From Lunularia cruciata (taxonomy: Eukaryota > Streptophyta > Marchantiopsida > Lunulariales > Lunulariaceae): a DNA stretch of 64,000 nucleotides. The position numbers were made by a program, and so were the translations under genes. Below the pieces are notes generated by a model. That model made no database searches. It was not told the origin of the DNA and saw only the letters and a list, made by a program, of their open reading frames with translations. Positions 33,230 to 45,639 of this stretch are shown here, piece after piece; within the stretch, counting starts at the first letter, position 1; the number at the start of each line of letters is the position of its first letter. The stretch covers positions 52,948,001-53,012,000 of the forward strand of contig OX419757.1 in assembly GCA_948567375.1 (NCBI GenBank). Reading direction: 5' to 3'.

Positions 33230-36200
33230 TGCAAGGTACAATATCTAATCGGGGTTGTAAAATTTTGGTTCATTCTGGAAGTTCAAAGAATTGCATGCAT
33301 ATACAAGTAGCAAGGGAATAGGGTACTCCTATCAAGCCAATAATTTGAAGTAGATTAATGATAGTGGATGGTAGAAAGGGTTCTACATTCCGCACCTTAC
33401 ATCCTATTACCTTGGAAGGAGTATTTGGAGTGTATGAGGTTTGTAGTGGCACTTCTACACTACGATGTCATTCTAGGACTACCTTGGCTTGAAAGTCATA
33501 AGGTTCAATTTGATTGGACCCGACAACAAATTCAAGTACAACACCAAGGTAGGAATTTTTTATAAGATTGTCTAGCACCTTTGAGTAAGGCACCTAAGAG
33601 TAATAAGTCCAAGGATAGGAAGTTTTTTGAGAAGGTAGCCATAGAGCAAGCCTTGAAGAGAGATGAGACCCAAGATGGGAAGTTTGCCAAGAAAGCAGCC
33701 ATAGAGCAAGCTTTGAAGAAAGATGAGTCCCTAGATGGGAAGTTTGTTAGTGAAGCAGCCATAAAGCAAGCTTTGGAGGAAGATAAGTATATTTTTGTGG
33801 TGTGGATCAAGCAAATTGCACAAGGACAACCTGAGGAGAGTCAAGGAGAGCCTCATCAAGCAATGGTTGATTAGATAATTCATGAGTTTGCAAATGTGTT
33901 TCTAGATGATCTGCCAAAGGGATTACCCTCTAATTGTTGTATGCACTTCAAGATTGAGTTATTGTCAAGGAGTACTCCAATGAGTAGACCAATCTATTGG
34001 CTCTCACCAAAGGAGTTGGAAGAGTTGCGAACAACACTTACAAAGTTGTTGGAGAAAGATTTCATACAACATAGTACCTCTCCTTGGGGAGCACCGGTAC
34101 TATTTGTTCCAAAAAAAGATGGAGGACTTCATTTCTGTATTGATTACTATGGGCTCAATAAGCAAACATTGAAGAATGCATATCTCTTGCCTCAGATTGA
34201 TGACTAGCTTGATCAACTGAGTGGAGCACGATATTTCTCCAAGCTGGATCTTTGTAGTGGCTATTGGTAAATCTACCTTGATAGGGAGGATGTGAAAAAG
34301 ATTACCTTATGCACAAGGTACGGGCATTTCAAGTGGAGAGTTCTACCTTTTGGGCTCACTAATGCTCTAGCAATCTTCATGGATTAGATGCATTGGGCGT
34401 TGGAGGACTATTGGATCAATACGTGGTGGTGTTCTTGGATGATATCTTAATCTATAGCAAGATAAAGACAGAACATGTGAATTAGTCCTAAGACAAATAT
34501 GATAGTGGAAATTTTACTACAAGAAGTCAAAATGTGCCTTTCTTCTTACCTTCTTGGGTCACAAGATCTCATCAAAAGTGATCAAGATGGAAGAGGAGAA
34601 AATCAAGGCCATTATTGATTGGCCTACTCCAAAGGATCCTCTAGAAGTATGAGCATTTAATGGATTGGCTAGTTTTTACCGATCGTTCATCCACTGTTGT
34701 GCTCATGTGGTTGCACCACTGACTAATCCCTTAGAGAAGAACTTGAGCTTTCGGTGGACTACCAAGCATGATGTAGCATTCAAGAAGGTGAAGCATATGG
34801 TGTCTTCAAAAGCTATTCTTCAACCATATGATCCTCAACTATCTTGTGTGGTTGATTTTGATGCTTCTAACTTTGCAATTGGAGCTGTGTTGTAGTAGAA
34901 TCCCTAGATGAATTACATCTCATTTCCTTTTTGTCTTGTTGACTTAATACAGCTGAAATAAATTACTCTACTTGAGATTGGGAACAACTTGTAATGGTAT
35001 ATGCCACCAAAGTATGGAGGCATTACCTCTTGGGGAAACAAGTGGTCATGCGAATTGATCACAAACCATTATTGCAGACTTTTACACTTAGAACACATGA
35101 AGAGTCAACATCATCAATGGGAGGAGCAACTCTAATTATTTGACATCAAACTTGAGTACAAACCAGGTTTGTTCTATGTCATCTCTAATGCCCTATCACA
35201 ACAACCTGATTTGAAGTCTCTTCCTCTCATTGAGGAGGCAATTACAATGGTGTCAATTGACACCAAGGTCTAGAATGAGTTTTGATCAGCTCTACAACAA
35301 GATCCTTTCTTCCAGATGGTACATGGTTGTCTTGCAGTATGTGACAAGGAGTACAACACCTTCTCCTTAAAGGAAATTTTTCTATTCCATGAGGACCGGA
35401 TCTATGTTCCAACCAAAGGTCATCTTTGACTTGTGCGCCTTTAAGAAGCCCATGATTTACCAATTGTTGGTCACATGGGTGTGTACAAGACTTTGGGTAC
35501 CCTCCAATGCCAATGGTGGTGTCCCAATATGGCACAAGATGTTTGGGAGTTTGTCTGATTGTGTGAGAGTTGCCAATGCAACAAAGCCAGTGACCAAAAA
35601 CCGAGTGGACTACTTCAACCACTCCCCATTCCATCTACTCATTGGGAACATGTGAGCTAAGATCTCATCACCTCCTTGCCTAGGACAAAGCAAGGTCAAA
35701 AAACAATTGTGGTGTTTGTGGATAAGCTTAGTAAGAAAATCCATTTAGTACCAATAGTTGATACTATGGATGCTCCAACCTTGGCATAGATCTACTTCAA
35801 TAATGCATTTAAGCATCATGGGATGCCACATATACTCATCTCCGACCGTGATCCTTGCTTCATAGAAATTTTTGGCAAGCACTCTTCTAGATACTCAGCA
35901 CCAAGCTTGCTTTGTCCAAGACCTATTATCCTCAAACTTATGGACAAACTAAATGTGCAAATTCCACCATGGAAGATATACTTCATGCCTTTGTCAACAT
36001 TCACCATACCAATTGGGATGAATGTCTTGTAGCTATGGAGTTTACATACAATAATTCTAAACATGCAAGCATGGGATTCTTTCCTTTCTCTCTCAATTTT
36101 GGCCAATACCCACTTGTTCCAAATTCCCTTCTTGCTCCTCCTCCATCTCATGTCCCTCATACTTCTACCTTTTTGGCCACCATCTCCCAATCCCTTTAAC

Positions 36201-36745
36201 AAGCCAAATCTCATCTCCTTGTTGCTCAAAATCAATAGGAACAATATGTAGATCACCATCATTGTGATCTCAACTTTCAAATTGGTGATAAGGTCATGCT
36301 CTCCTCCAATAACTTCCCTCTCCCACTTGATACCTAAGTTTGTAAATTGGCCCCTAATTGGATAAGACCCTTTGATGTCACCCAAATTGTCTCTCATGTT
36401 GCTTATCGCCTTGCCTTGCCTTGCCTTGCCTTGTCATATGAGCAACCATCTTGTCTTTCATGTTTCCAAGTTGAAACCCTTTGTTCCTAACCCATCTTAT
36501 TTTTCCTCTTGTGTCTAGCCTCCTCATCCTCCTCCTATCCCTATCAATGATCATGAGGAGTACAAAGTTGATTGTATCCTTGTACGTCGCCACATTCAAC
36601 AAAGCAGTCAACAACATACGGAGTACAAGGTTCTTTGGAAAGGGTATCACCTTCATGATGCCACATGGGAACCTTTTTCTCATCTCCTGAATGCATAATT
36701 GGCTATCCAAGAGTTTGAGGCTTCATTGGCGACAAGGATGTCACC
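33230..36745 (+). pseudogene. pol of copy A (protease, RT, RNase H, integrase, chromodomain), degenerate
   Basis: Order as in gypsy pol. The protease site reads VHSGSSKN near 33265, so the catalytic Asp of DSG is His. The PR-RT linker YDVILGLPWLESH is near 33460-33500. RT (33896-34490) has [18 protein letters not shown], but a base deletion around 34405 and stops break it before the DD box. RNase H DASNFAIGAVL is near 34860-34892. Integrase parts run 35380-36200 (SDRDPC, YPQTYGQT). The chromodomain is at 36546-36680 (EEYKVD.., EYKVLWKGY, DATWEP). There are many TAG/TAA/TGA codons where copies C and E have CAG/CAA/CGA. Confidence 0.85.
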
Positions 36746-36764
36746 AACTAGCGGTGGGGAAATG

Positions 36765-37178
36765 TGTAACAATATGGAGTTTACCGATGTAGTTAGTAAG
36801 GCTAACAAAATAAAGAAAAGGCCAAATAAACTTAAAATATTCTAGAAGTATCTAGGAAGCTTCTTGGCTAGCTTAACTTGCACCCCTAGTAGGTAGCTTC
36901 TAGAAGGAAGCTTTTAGAAGGTTTCAACTAGCTTAGCTTGCATGCCAAGTAGGCGGCTTCTAGAAGGAAGCTTCTTAAGAAACTTCCCGGTTAACTTGGC
37001 TTGCACTCTAAGAAAATAGCTCATGGAAGCTTCTTGAGAAGCTTCTCAAGTGCCTTGTATGCTACCTATAAATACTAAAGCCAAAACTCATGCTATGCAT
37101 TTAGAGTTTTCCCACATTCAAATGTCCCAATGTGATCTTCCATTCTCCTATTTCTCTCCTTGATCTTGGTCTTTTACA
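36765..37178 (+). repeat. 3' LTR of copy A
   Basis: TGTAACAATATGGAG to CTTTTACA, 414 bp, similar to the 5' LTR with scattered differences. The preceding GCGGTGGGGAAATG is the polypurine tract region. Confidence 0.9.
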
Positions 37179-37994
37179 ATATTGGATTGATGTGAAGAAA
37201 TTTCTATTGAGGAAATTGTGCCTTTAGTGGAGGGTTAGAACCTAATTTTGAGGCAAAGTTGTTTTGTAGTGAAATAGCCTTCTTTGGGAAGAATTGAATC
37301 ATCACAGTCAAGATTTGTTTGGAAAGATATGGAAGTATTGTGATTATGGGTGTTTTGATTTGTGACAAGATTGCGTTATAGCACTTGTGACTCTCTTTTG
37401 AGTGTGGTTTCTACTCAAGAGATTAAATACAAAATTAAGAAGAATTGATTGGTGACATTTGACTTTATATTTGACTATTTTTTATTTGTATCTCTATGGA
37501 ACAAACTATTACTTACTAATTACTGCAAAAGTGATACTTGTTAGGTTGTCACAAGTCCCAAGCCTTTAACTTCTCCAAGGAGGCCTCCATCACTTCCTTC
37601 ATGATCTCTTCAAGATGGTCCTGTAATGTATCTATCCTTGCTAATGTTGTAGTCTTTTCTTGGTTGAATTAGGTCAAACTCTCCTCCATCTCAACCACAA
37701 TTTCTTCTCAAATGATTGCCCAATCCTTCTTGCATTCTTCCTCCTTTTGCTTAAGACTTTCTATGAGCTTCTTCACCTAGATTTTGGCCACTTGCAGCTC
37801 CTCCTAATGAAAAACTTCCACTACTACAAGGGACACCTTTACATTTTCTACTTTTCCCTTAAGGTGTCAACTTCTTCCACTTGGGCCTTCACTTGTTCCT
37901 CAAGCTTAAGTCATTGACATGTTTCTTCTTTCTTCAATTGGACATCTTTTGCCTTATCATCCTCTCCTCCAAAATCTTCTTCTTCAAGACCATG
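37179..37994. other. Spacer and older minus-strand coding remnant (part 1)
   Basis: The first about 380 bp are unassigned. From about 37560, the minus strand reads as a decayed Glu/Lys/Leu-rich coding sequence (e.g. EQVKAQVEEVDTLREK near 37900) with stops and frame shifts. It continues at 44304 beyond the family 2 insertion, whose target CCATG splits it. Confidence 0.5.
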
Positions 37995-38586
37995 TGTAAT
38001 TTTTGAGGATAGGAGAACTCCCAAGAGAAACATAAGAGAAACAAAATGCTTCATCTCTTAATACTCCGATGCCCCAAAGGAGCACCTTGTCTTTGTTATA
38101 TAGCAAAGATGATCCACTCAAAGGGAGCTCCACCCTTGGATCAGATACATGGATTGGTGAAATGTGAGTGAGATTCATCTTTAGACTAGTGGCATGGATT
38201 GGTGACATGTCAATCCTTGTTGTATTTGGTTGCTCAAAACTGTTTAACCAAAGGGATTCTTTGAGGAATCTTCCTATAAGAAGCTTGGAACTGCATGGAT
38301 GAGGTATCATTGGAGAGCTCTTGATGAGACATAGAAGGAGGAGAATGTAATGCCTTTCTCCCAAAGGAAGAAACTCTTTACTTTTCTGAAGGTTAATTCA
38401 TATGTTTAGGCCTCCAAAGTTGGCTCTAAAATGTTTGAGGTGTTTTCAACCTTTGCCCTATTGGTGGAAGTATTTTTTTGGTGACACCTCTATCTGATCT
38501 ACTAAGAGAATCATATATAACATCCCTAAAGATATTACCAAGCCAATTTCCTTCTCTAAATACTATGTCTAGCTAATGTTATTGTA
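37995..38586 (-). repeat. 3' LTR of family 2 copy 1
   Basis: On the plus strand it starts TGTAATTTTTGAGGATAGG and ends with a mutated ATTGTA instead of ATTACA; 592 bp. Confidence 0.88.
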
Positions 38587-38599
38587 AACTTCACCCCTC

Positions 38600-41500
38600 T
38601 TAAGATGCAATTCCTCTTTACAAAGTTGTTGCTTAAAAGAGTGCATTAACACCAATGCATTGATCAAGTTAGCTATTGGCTCCCATGTTGCCTCATACAA
38701 TGTGTAATCTTTCCAATGGACAAGGTATATCCCATGTGCATGGTAGTTACAATGGATGCATTTTTGGAGAATGCAATTAGCTTTGTATTCCTCCATACCA
38801 TTAATGAATGTTAAACAAGATTGAACTTCTTGTATGGAAGAAAAGTGGGGCGTTTGGGGTGCATATCTATGTAGGAAGGAAACATCAAACACTGGATGGA
38901 TCTTCATGTGTGGCAGTAGCTCAAGGTGATAGGCCATTATGCTAATTTGACAGAGGATGATAAAAGGCCCAATAAAATGAGGTCTCAGCTTACGAGGGCC
39001 AACAAACATGAGGTTGGTTATGGACAACCACACTTGATCTCCAATATTGAACTCCATGTGCCTATGATGTGCATTTGCATATTCTTTCTTTCAATTTTGG
39101 ATGTTCTGCAACCTATGCTTGACAATCTCCACACCTTTTTGGATTCTAGAAACAAAAGTGTTGACAACATTAACTTTTGTAACCACTAGATGGATCTTTA
39201 CCAAGCTTGAAGGTGTGCAAGGGTGTTCTCCATACATGAGGAAGAATGGTATGACCTATGCGGATACACTCACTAAATTTGTGTAAGCAATTTCTACCAA
39301 TGGAAATAAGGTGTCCCACCTTTCTTGCTCCTCTAAGTTGAAGCCCCAAAGCATACCCTTAATAGTAGAATTAGCTTGCTATGTTTGTCCATCAATTTGT
39401 AGGAGTTATGTCATGGATATGGCAAGTTTAGTGTTAAAGATATCAAAGAGTGTTCTCCAAAACAAATTAGTGATTGAGTGCCCTAATCAATGATGAGCAC
39501 TTGAGACAAGCCAAGGTGAGAAAAGATTGCAATTGAGTACAATTGAGCTAATTGTAGAGTAATCAGGTCCTTGGTTCTAAGACACACATGAATCACTTTG
39601 CTAAGGCGGTTTACAAAGATTAAAATGGAGTCAAACCTTAAGGTGGTCTTGGTCAATTCCTAAACTTGATCCATGTTGGACTAGGGAGGGGTTGAAGGAG
39701 TCCTTTCAGAACTTATTAGAGGTTTTATATTATTGACCAAATAGGCAGCTTCAAACATAGTACATCATATTGTTGCTCATCTGGGGCAAATAGTAATGGC
39801 ATTTGATTGCATCTAAGGTCTTGTCCACTCCAACATGACTTACAATGGTAGAATCATGACATTCTGCTAGAATGGTGGTTCTTAGGTCTGGGGCATCTAG
39901 GATGCATAACTTACCATCACAAAAGGTGAGTCCTTGGGTATTTGTTAAGTTTTTAGATGATTGAGCTCTTACAATCTATAGGTCAGTCTTCATGTTAGTA
40001 AGAATCCTTGGCCAAAATTCTATGTTCATCTTGACCTCTACCACCAGATTGTTTGCCATAGGCTTTTGGGTGAATGCATCTGCAAGCTGCTTCTTGCCTT
40101 TCACATATGTGATCATCATGTTGAACCATTGTCTCCACTCTGCCCAACAAATCTATTGACAAGAGAGATCTTTTGATATCTCAAGGTAGACTGGAGATTT
40201 GAGTTCTATCTCCACTACAAATGCCTTCTTGCCAAGATAATGCTTCCAATGTTTGGTTGCAAGGACAATGGTAACATCTTCTTGTTTGGTGGTGTGATAA
40301 TTGTGCTCTGTGGGTAACAATTGGTAATAAATTTTGAGAGAAATACGCAATAGGGTGCCATCCATCATTTCATTCCTATTGTAATATTGTTCTTATCACA
40401 ATGCTTGATGCATCTATAACTAGCTTGATTGGACATTTTGGGTCATACTATTTCAAGATTGGTGTATGTAGCAATGCATCTTTTGATTCTTGAAAGGCCA
40501 ATTCCTATATGGTTCCTCACATCCACTTCTTCTCCTTGCCAAGTAGTGCTGTTAGAGGTTGTATGACCTTGGGAAAGTCCTTGAAAAATCAACAATAGAA
40601 CCCCATCAATCCCAAGAAGCTCTTGAGTTGAGTTTGATCTTCTAGAGCACCACATTTTTGAATCATCTATAATTATATATGAACACTTGGATACTTTCTG
40701 CACTTACTTTATGCCTCAAGCAATCTAATTTAGACTTGCCAAACTTGCATTGAGATTTTGGTATACAATTGGTTTTTTCATAAAATCTAAAGGGCTTCTT
40801 GTAGATATTGCTAGTGCTCTTTCATCTTCCGTTTGTAGACTAAGATCTCATCAAGGAAGATGATAACAAATTTATCCAAGTATGGATGAAATATGTCATT
40901 CATCAAACTCATGAAAGTGGTTGGTATGTTGGTAAGGCCAAGTGGCATCACTAGGTACTCAAAGTGACCATACCTTGTTTGAAAGACAGTTTTGTGTATG
41001 TCTTCTTCCATGATCTTGGTTTGGTTATAACTACTCCATAGATCCAATTCAGTGAAGTGTTTTGCCCCACTAAGTCGATCAAATAGGTCATCCATGCAAG
41101 GTAATGGGTATTTTTGTTCCACCATTTGTTGATTTAGGCCCCAATAATCAATGTACATGTGCATTGTACCATCCTTCTTCTTCACAAACAAGATAGGAGT
41201 CCCATAATGGTGATACAATGGTTAGATAAACCTTTTCTACATCATATCTTCAATTTGAGCCTTGCATTCCTCCAACTCATGAGGTGATAGTTGATGTGGA
41301 GCTTTACAAAGAGGTGTCTTCCCACAAAAATAGCTCAATTTTATGATCTACTCTCCTTTTTGGTGGTAATCTTAAGGGTAAATCATCAAGAAAGACATCT
41401 TGAAACTCATTGACCACATCTTTCAAATTCTCAAGAATTTTGCTATTGAGTTGTGAACTCTAGACTTCTCTTATTAGACCCATGAAACATCTATTTGCTT

Positions 41501-42000
41501 ATCAATAGCTATTGTCCCCATGACATAGAGAGTTAATTCTTGCCTTTGCAATCTTTCTTTATCTCTAATGATCTTCCATTGTGTAGTTCTCACTATTTTA
41601 TTTCTCCAATCTACCATAGGATTGTAGTGCTCCATCCATGGCATGTTAAGATCACATTGTAATAAGCTAACCGTATCACTTGCCATTCAATTTCTTCTTG
41701 ATACTCTCCTATAGAGATTTTACCTTTCTAGATTATGATTCAATCTTCTCTATTTCACCATTAGATAACTCTACTTCTTCATTTTCATCCTTCTTTAGTT
41801 CCATCCCCAGCCTTATTGCAACAAAGTGAGAGGAGAAACTCTTTGTTGCTCTAGGTTCTATCAATACTCTCACTTGATTTCCTTATAGGAATCCATTTAT
41901 GACATTAAATTGTGCATTTGTTTTTCTTAACCTTTGTGCACTTGTTCTCTTCCTCCTCCTTCTTGTATGCTTCTTTATTGATCTAGTAAGGCCACAAGGT
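38600..42000 (-). pseudogene. pol of family 2 copy 1, degenerate
   Basis: Read leftwards: RT at 41218-40811 has the fingers and palm ([46 protein letters not shown]), but the catalytic box is FLDEILVY, with the second Asp of DD changed to Glu. RNase H follows at 40368-40153 (TKHWKHYLGKKAFVVE). Integrase is scattered at 40100-39060. The C-terminal stretch 39057-38569 is open and ends with a well-kept chromodomain (EEYKANCIL, YLVHWKDY, YEATWEP) at about 38780-38640. Several stops and frame changes make it inactive. Confidence 0.85.
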
Positions 42001-42049
42001 ACATTTATTAGTGAATTTTGTTTTCCAATATGATTTTAGGATCCTCTTT

Positions 42050-43660
42050 TTCAATTTGTCTCTCTAAGTTATTCAAAGTTATTTGTATGGAGGCCAAGGA
42101 CCTCTAGGAAGGTGAGCACAACAATTGATAGTCATGTGTCTAACTCGGCCACAATTGTAACAATGTCATTGTTCTACTTGAGCCTCTTCCCCTCATAGGA
42201 ATCTAGATCTCCTTTCTTTGACCTACTCCCATTCTACTTGGAGTGGTTGTGCTCCTTGGTCTCAAAAATGAAGATTGCCCAATTCCATAGGAATTGGTCC
42301 ACAAAGTGTGGTGTTTCAGCCTGATAGTGTTGAGTTGAGACTACTTTTTCACCTCCTCCAAGTGCTCCTACTATTGTTTGAGTACATGCAATAGCTTCAA
42401 AAGTAGTGCAAGCATTTTGTACCATTACCTCTTGATAAATTCACTCTTTTAACCCCTATTTGAAATTATCAAGAGATTTTTTTGGATTCATATTTATTAT
42501 CAAAACCTATAGATCAAGAAATGCTTCCATGTACTCTTGTATGTTGTTCTTCTACTTCAACCCCCATAGTTGCATTTGAGCTATTTGTAGGGAGTCCACA
42601 AATTAGAAATTCTTCAATTGCACTTCTTGCAATGCCATCTAAGTGATCTCTCTTCCTTTTGCAAATATTGATTGTTCTCCAGCATTGTACCATGTGAGTG
42701 CTTTATCAATCATGTACCCGCATGCAAACATGCCTACAAAATGATTGGTGATTCCAAATGTGAATAATCAAAAGTATTTATTCATTCTTAAAATCTAGTT
42801 TTCCACTACTCCCATGGAATGTTGTCCCTTGTAAGGCTCAATATTGCATGTCTTCTTCATCCGTAGTAACAATGTGGCTTCATTGTTGATCAAGATCAAT
42901 GTCATCGGCATGAGTGACTCTCCAAGTACTTTAGTTGTTGTTATTATTGAGTTTTGGGATGATTCTCCTTGATGGTTCTTGAAGGTATGTATTTGACTTT
43001 GCAATGCCTCGATTGTCATCTTGATCTCCCAAAACTTGTTCAACATCCCCTACATTCCTTGCATAAGATCTTTCAATTGTGGATCTATGATTTGTACACA
43101 TAGAAAATGCTCTATCACTATTGCTTACTTCAATAGAAGGTTAATATGGTCAGTTGGGAAGAGGCACATATGATTGAATCTACCATTGGGACCTCAAACA
43201 CTATCACTCATTGATAATGCTACTCACCAAAAATGGACTATGAAATCTCTAAATATCACTTTTGGTCTAATTACATAACGAATTTCTACTTGCATGTTGA
43301 AAGGGAGAGGATTTGGTATATTCAGATCCATTGCATCATAACATAACATAAATTGTCAAATCTCACTCTCTATCATATATCACCATAGGTAGAATCACCG
43401 GGTTTGGAAAATTTATTACTATGTCCATGAACTTTACACCAAAATGACAAACAAAATATACTTTCACTTGTTCACATTGTATGTACATAATCTTGATGTG
43501 AAACGGATTTAAGAATGGAAAATGAGGTGCAAGATATTGTCTTCAAGGAGTATCTATCCCATCTTCTTTCTAAAATACCTCCAATCTATTGATTACACTA
43601 TGTTTTCTCTCCCTTAAATCACTCAATCTCAATAGCCAATGTTCTTCCAAGAGGGATGAT
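42050..43660 (-). pseudogene. gag of family 2 copy 1, degenerate
   Basis: The CCHC zinc knuckle CYNCGRVRHMTINC lies at 42162-42121 on the minus strand. Upstream, an open stretch (43046-42795) with a coiled-coil-like start probably belongs to the N-terminal half. Stops interrupt the frame between them. Confidence 0.7.
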
Positions 43661-43681
43661 CCACTCTCTTGGATTAAAACA

Positions 43682-43696
43682 CCTACTCTAATACCA
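43682..43696 (-). other. Primer-binding site, family 2 copy 1
   Basis: Minus-strand TGGTATTAGAGTAGG begins 2 nt inside the 5' LTR. It corresponds to initiator tRNA-Met (TGGTATCAGAG) with C changed to T. Confidence 0.8.
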
Positions 43697-43697
43697 T

Positions 43698-44303
43698 TGT
43701 AATATTCCAAGGATAGGGAAACACCCAAGAGAAACTTAAGAGAAGAAAGAAAAGAGAAACACAATGCTTCATCCCTCAATACTCAAATGTCACAAAGGAG
43801 CACCTTGTTTTAATATAGCAAAGAGGATCTACTCAAAAGGAGCTCCACCCTTGGATAAGATACATGGATTGATGACATGTCAACAAGCTCTACCCTTAGG
43901 TTAGTTGTATGGATTGGTGATATGTCAATCCTTGTCTTATTTGGTTGGTCAAACAAGTTTGACCAAAGGTAATCTTTGGAGAATCTTCTTACAAAAAACT
44001 CTTATCTACATGGATGAGATATCATTGGAAAGCTCTCAATGAGATGCAAGGGGAGTAAAATGCATTGTAAGTTTTCCTTAGGGAGTGCAAATATTTGATT
44101 TTTCAAGGCCTAATTCATCCATTTAGGCCTCCAAAATCAGCTCTAAAGTTTTCATGGTGTTTTCATTCTCTACCTTATTAGTGGAAGTACTATTTTGGTA
44201 ACACTTCTATTTGCTCTACTTAGACCACCATATATAACATCCCTCAAGATATTACCAAGCAAATTTCCACCTTTAGATACTATCTCTAGCTAATGGTTTT
44301 ACA
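43698..44303 (-). repeat. 5' LTR of family 2 copy 1
   Basis: Plus strand TGTAATATTCCAAGG to GGTTTTACA, 606 bp. In transcript orientation a TATATAATA-like TATA box lies in the centre, as in the other family 2 LTRs (GCTATATAATAAAG in copy 2). Confidence 0.88.
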
Positions 44304-45200
44304 CCATGCTTTTTGCCCTAAGCTTGGCCACCTCCTATGCCAAGTCATTGCCCCACTTATCCATCTCTAAGTGTTGGGCATGAAATTCCTTTAATTCATC
44401 CCTTGCCTTCATCCTTTCCAGATCTACTCCTTGTACCAATTGATGAAGATGATTGATGAAGGTGACATAATCTATACCCATGCTATGAGATTTCACTTAT
44501 GTGGGGAGTTTTTCCCAATACCAATGCTAGGTTGACCTTGTATGCCACTAGTTGAGAAAGTTGCACTACCACAACTGATTTGGTCTCCTTCCTACTCAAA
44601 CTATCTCCTCTTACCATTTTAAATGAAGCCAAGTATCTACTCTCCTCCTCTCAATCTTAAAAAAGATGGTAAGTCCTTCTGCTTAGACACCAATTCCATT
44701 GTGGTTGGTACATCTGTCTTGGAGGATCCTTTGTCTTGCTTGTCATCTTCTTCCCAAAGTCCACCTTTAGCTTGATGTCCTTCCTTGTCATGGTAAGTGC
44801 CTTCATCTTTTGCCTTTGCACCTCTTTAGCACAAAGTACTCTTCTTCCCTTAGTTCCACTTCTCCTATGGTGGGAATAGAGGGGATTTTGTCATCCCCAA
44901 ACCCTCTACCAAACTCTTCTTTGGACTAGAAGGTCCAACTTTTCCACCATATCATCTAGAGGAGTGTTTTTGTTCTTCTTTTGGTAAACTTTTTGTTCTT
45001 GGAGGAATTTGGGTTGGGGTAAATTGTACTTCTCTGCCCTTATCTTCAACTACATCCTTGTTTGATGAGATCATGATCCTTGTGAACAATTGTAAGCTAG
45101 TAGTTGGAGTGGGATTTGGTTGTGACCCAACAATGCCTTTGTCCTAGACTTCTTCTTCATCATCATCCTCTTCTTCCTCCACAAGGATCCCCTTCATCCT
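44304..45200 (-). pseudogene. Older minus-strand coding remnant (part 2)
   Basis: Decayed Lys/Glu-rich coding sequence on the minus strand, e.g. a stretch at about 44890-44700 that reads EVELREEEYFVLKRCKGK with later frame changes. It joins part 1 across the CCATG insertion site and part 3 across the ATCCT insertion site, so one old gene or element was hit twice. Identity unknown; a Gag-like or coiled-coil protein of an older retroelement is possible. Confidence 0.45.
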
Positions 45201-45626
45201 TGTAAAAATATGGAGTTTAGCAACGTAGTTAGTAAGGTTAATGAAGTAGAGATTAAGCCAAATTAGCCTAGAATATTCTAGAAGTATCTAGAAAGCTTCT
45301 TGGGAAGCTTCTTGGCTAGCTTAACCTGCATCCCAAGTAGATAGATTCTAGAAGGAAGCTTCTAGAAGCTTCCAACTACCTTAGCTTGCATGCCAAGTAG
45401 GCAACTTCTAAAAAGAAGCTTCTTGAGAAACTTCTCGGTTAACTTGGCTTGCACTCTAAGAAAGCGACTCAAGGAAGTTTCTTGAGAAGCTTCTCAAGTG
45501 CCTTGTATGCTACCTATAAATACCAAGGCTGAAGCTCATGCTAGGCATTTAGAGTTTATCCACATTCAAGTGTCTCAATGTGATCTTCCATTCACTTATT
45601 TCTCTCCTTGATCTTGGAATTTTACA
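45201..45626 (+). repeat. 5' LTR of copy C
   Basis: TGTAAAAATATGGAGTTTAG to TTTTACA. Carries GAATATTCTAGAA (45271-45283) and GAAGCTTCTAGAAGCTTC (45355-45372), both perfect heat-shock-element arrays, and CTATAAATA near 45514. Confidence 0.92.
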
Positions 45627-45627
45627 T

Positions 45628-45639
45628 TGGTATCACAAT
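45628..45639 (+). other. Primer-binding site, copy C
   Basis: TGGTATCACAAT, initiator tRNA-Met type with mismatches at its 3' side. Confidence 0.65.

Larger units (their letters stand above)
31562..37178 (+). mobile_element. LTR retrotransposon, Ty3/gypsy chromovirus family 1, copy A
   Basis: Full-length structure, 5617 bp: 5' LTR, initiator-tRNA primer site, gag, protease, RT, RNase H, integrase, chromodomain, purine-rich GCGGTGGGGAAA before the 3' LTR. Flanks ATGTT (31557-31561) and ATATT (37179-37183) are a target duplication with one mismatch. The coding region carries many in-frame stops and some frameshifts, so it is not autonomous. The PR-RT-RH-IN order and the C-terminal chromodomain place it in the chromoviruses. 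Confidence 0.92.
37995..44303 (-). mobile_element. LTR retrotransposon, chromovirus family 2, copy 1, TSD CCATG
   Basis: A 6309-bp element on the minus strand, flanked by perfect CCATG at 37990-37994 and 44304-44308. The 3' LTR is at the left (37995-38586) and the 5' LTR at the right (43698-44303). It contains primer site, gag with zinc knuckle, RT, RNase H, integrase and a chromodomain. It is broken by stops and frameshifts. Family 2 differs from family 1 in LTR sequence and protein sequence, but both are chromoviruses using initiator tRNA-Met. Confidence 0.93.
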
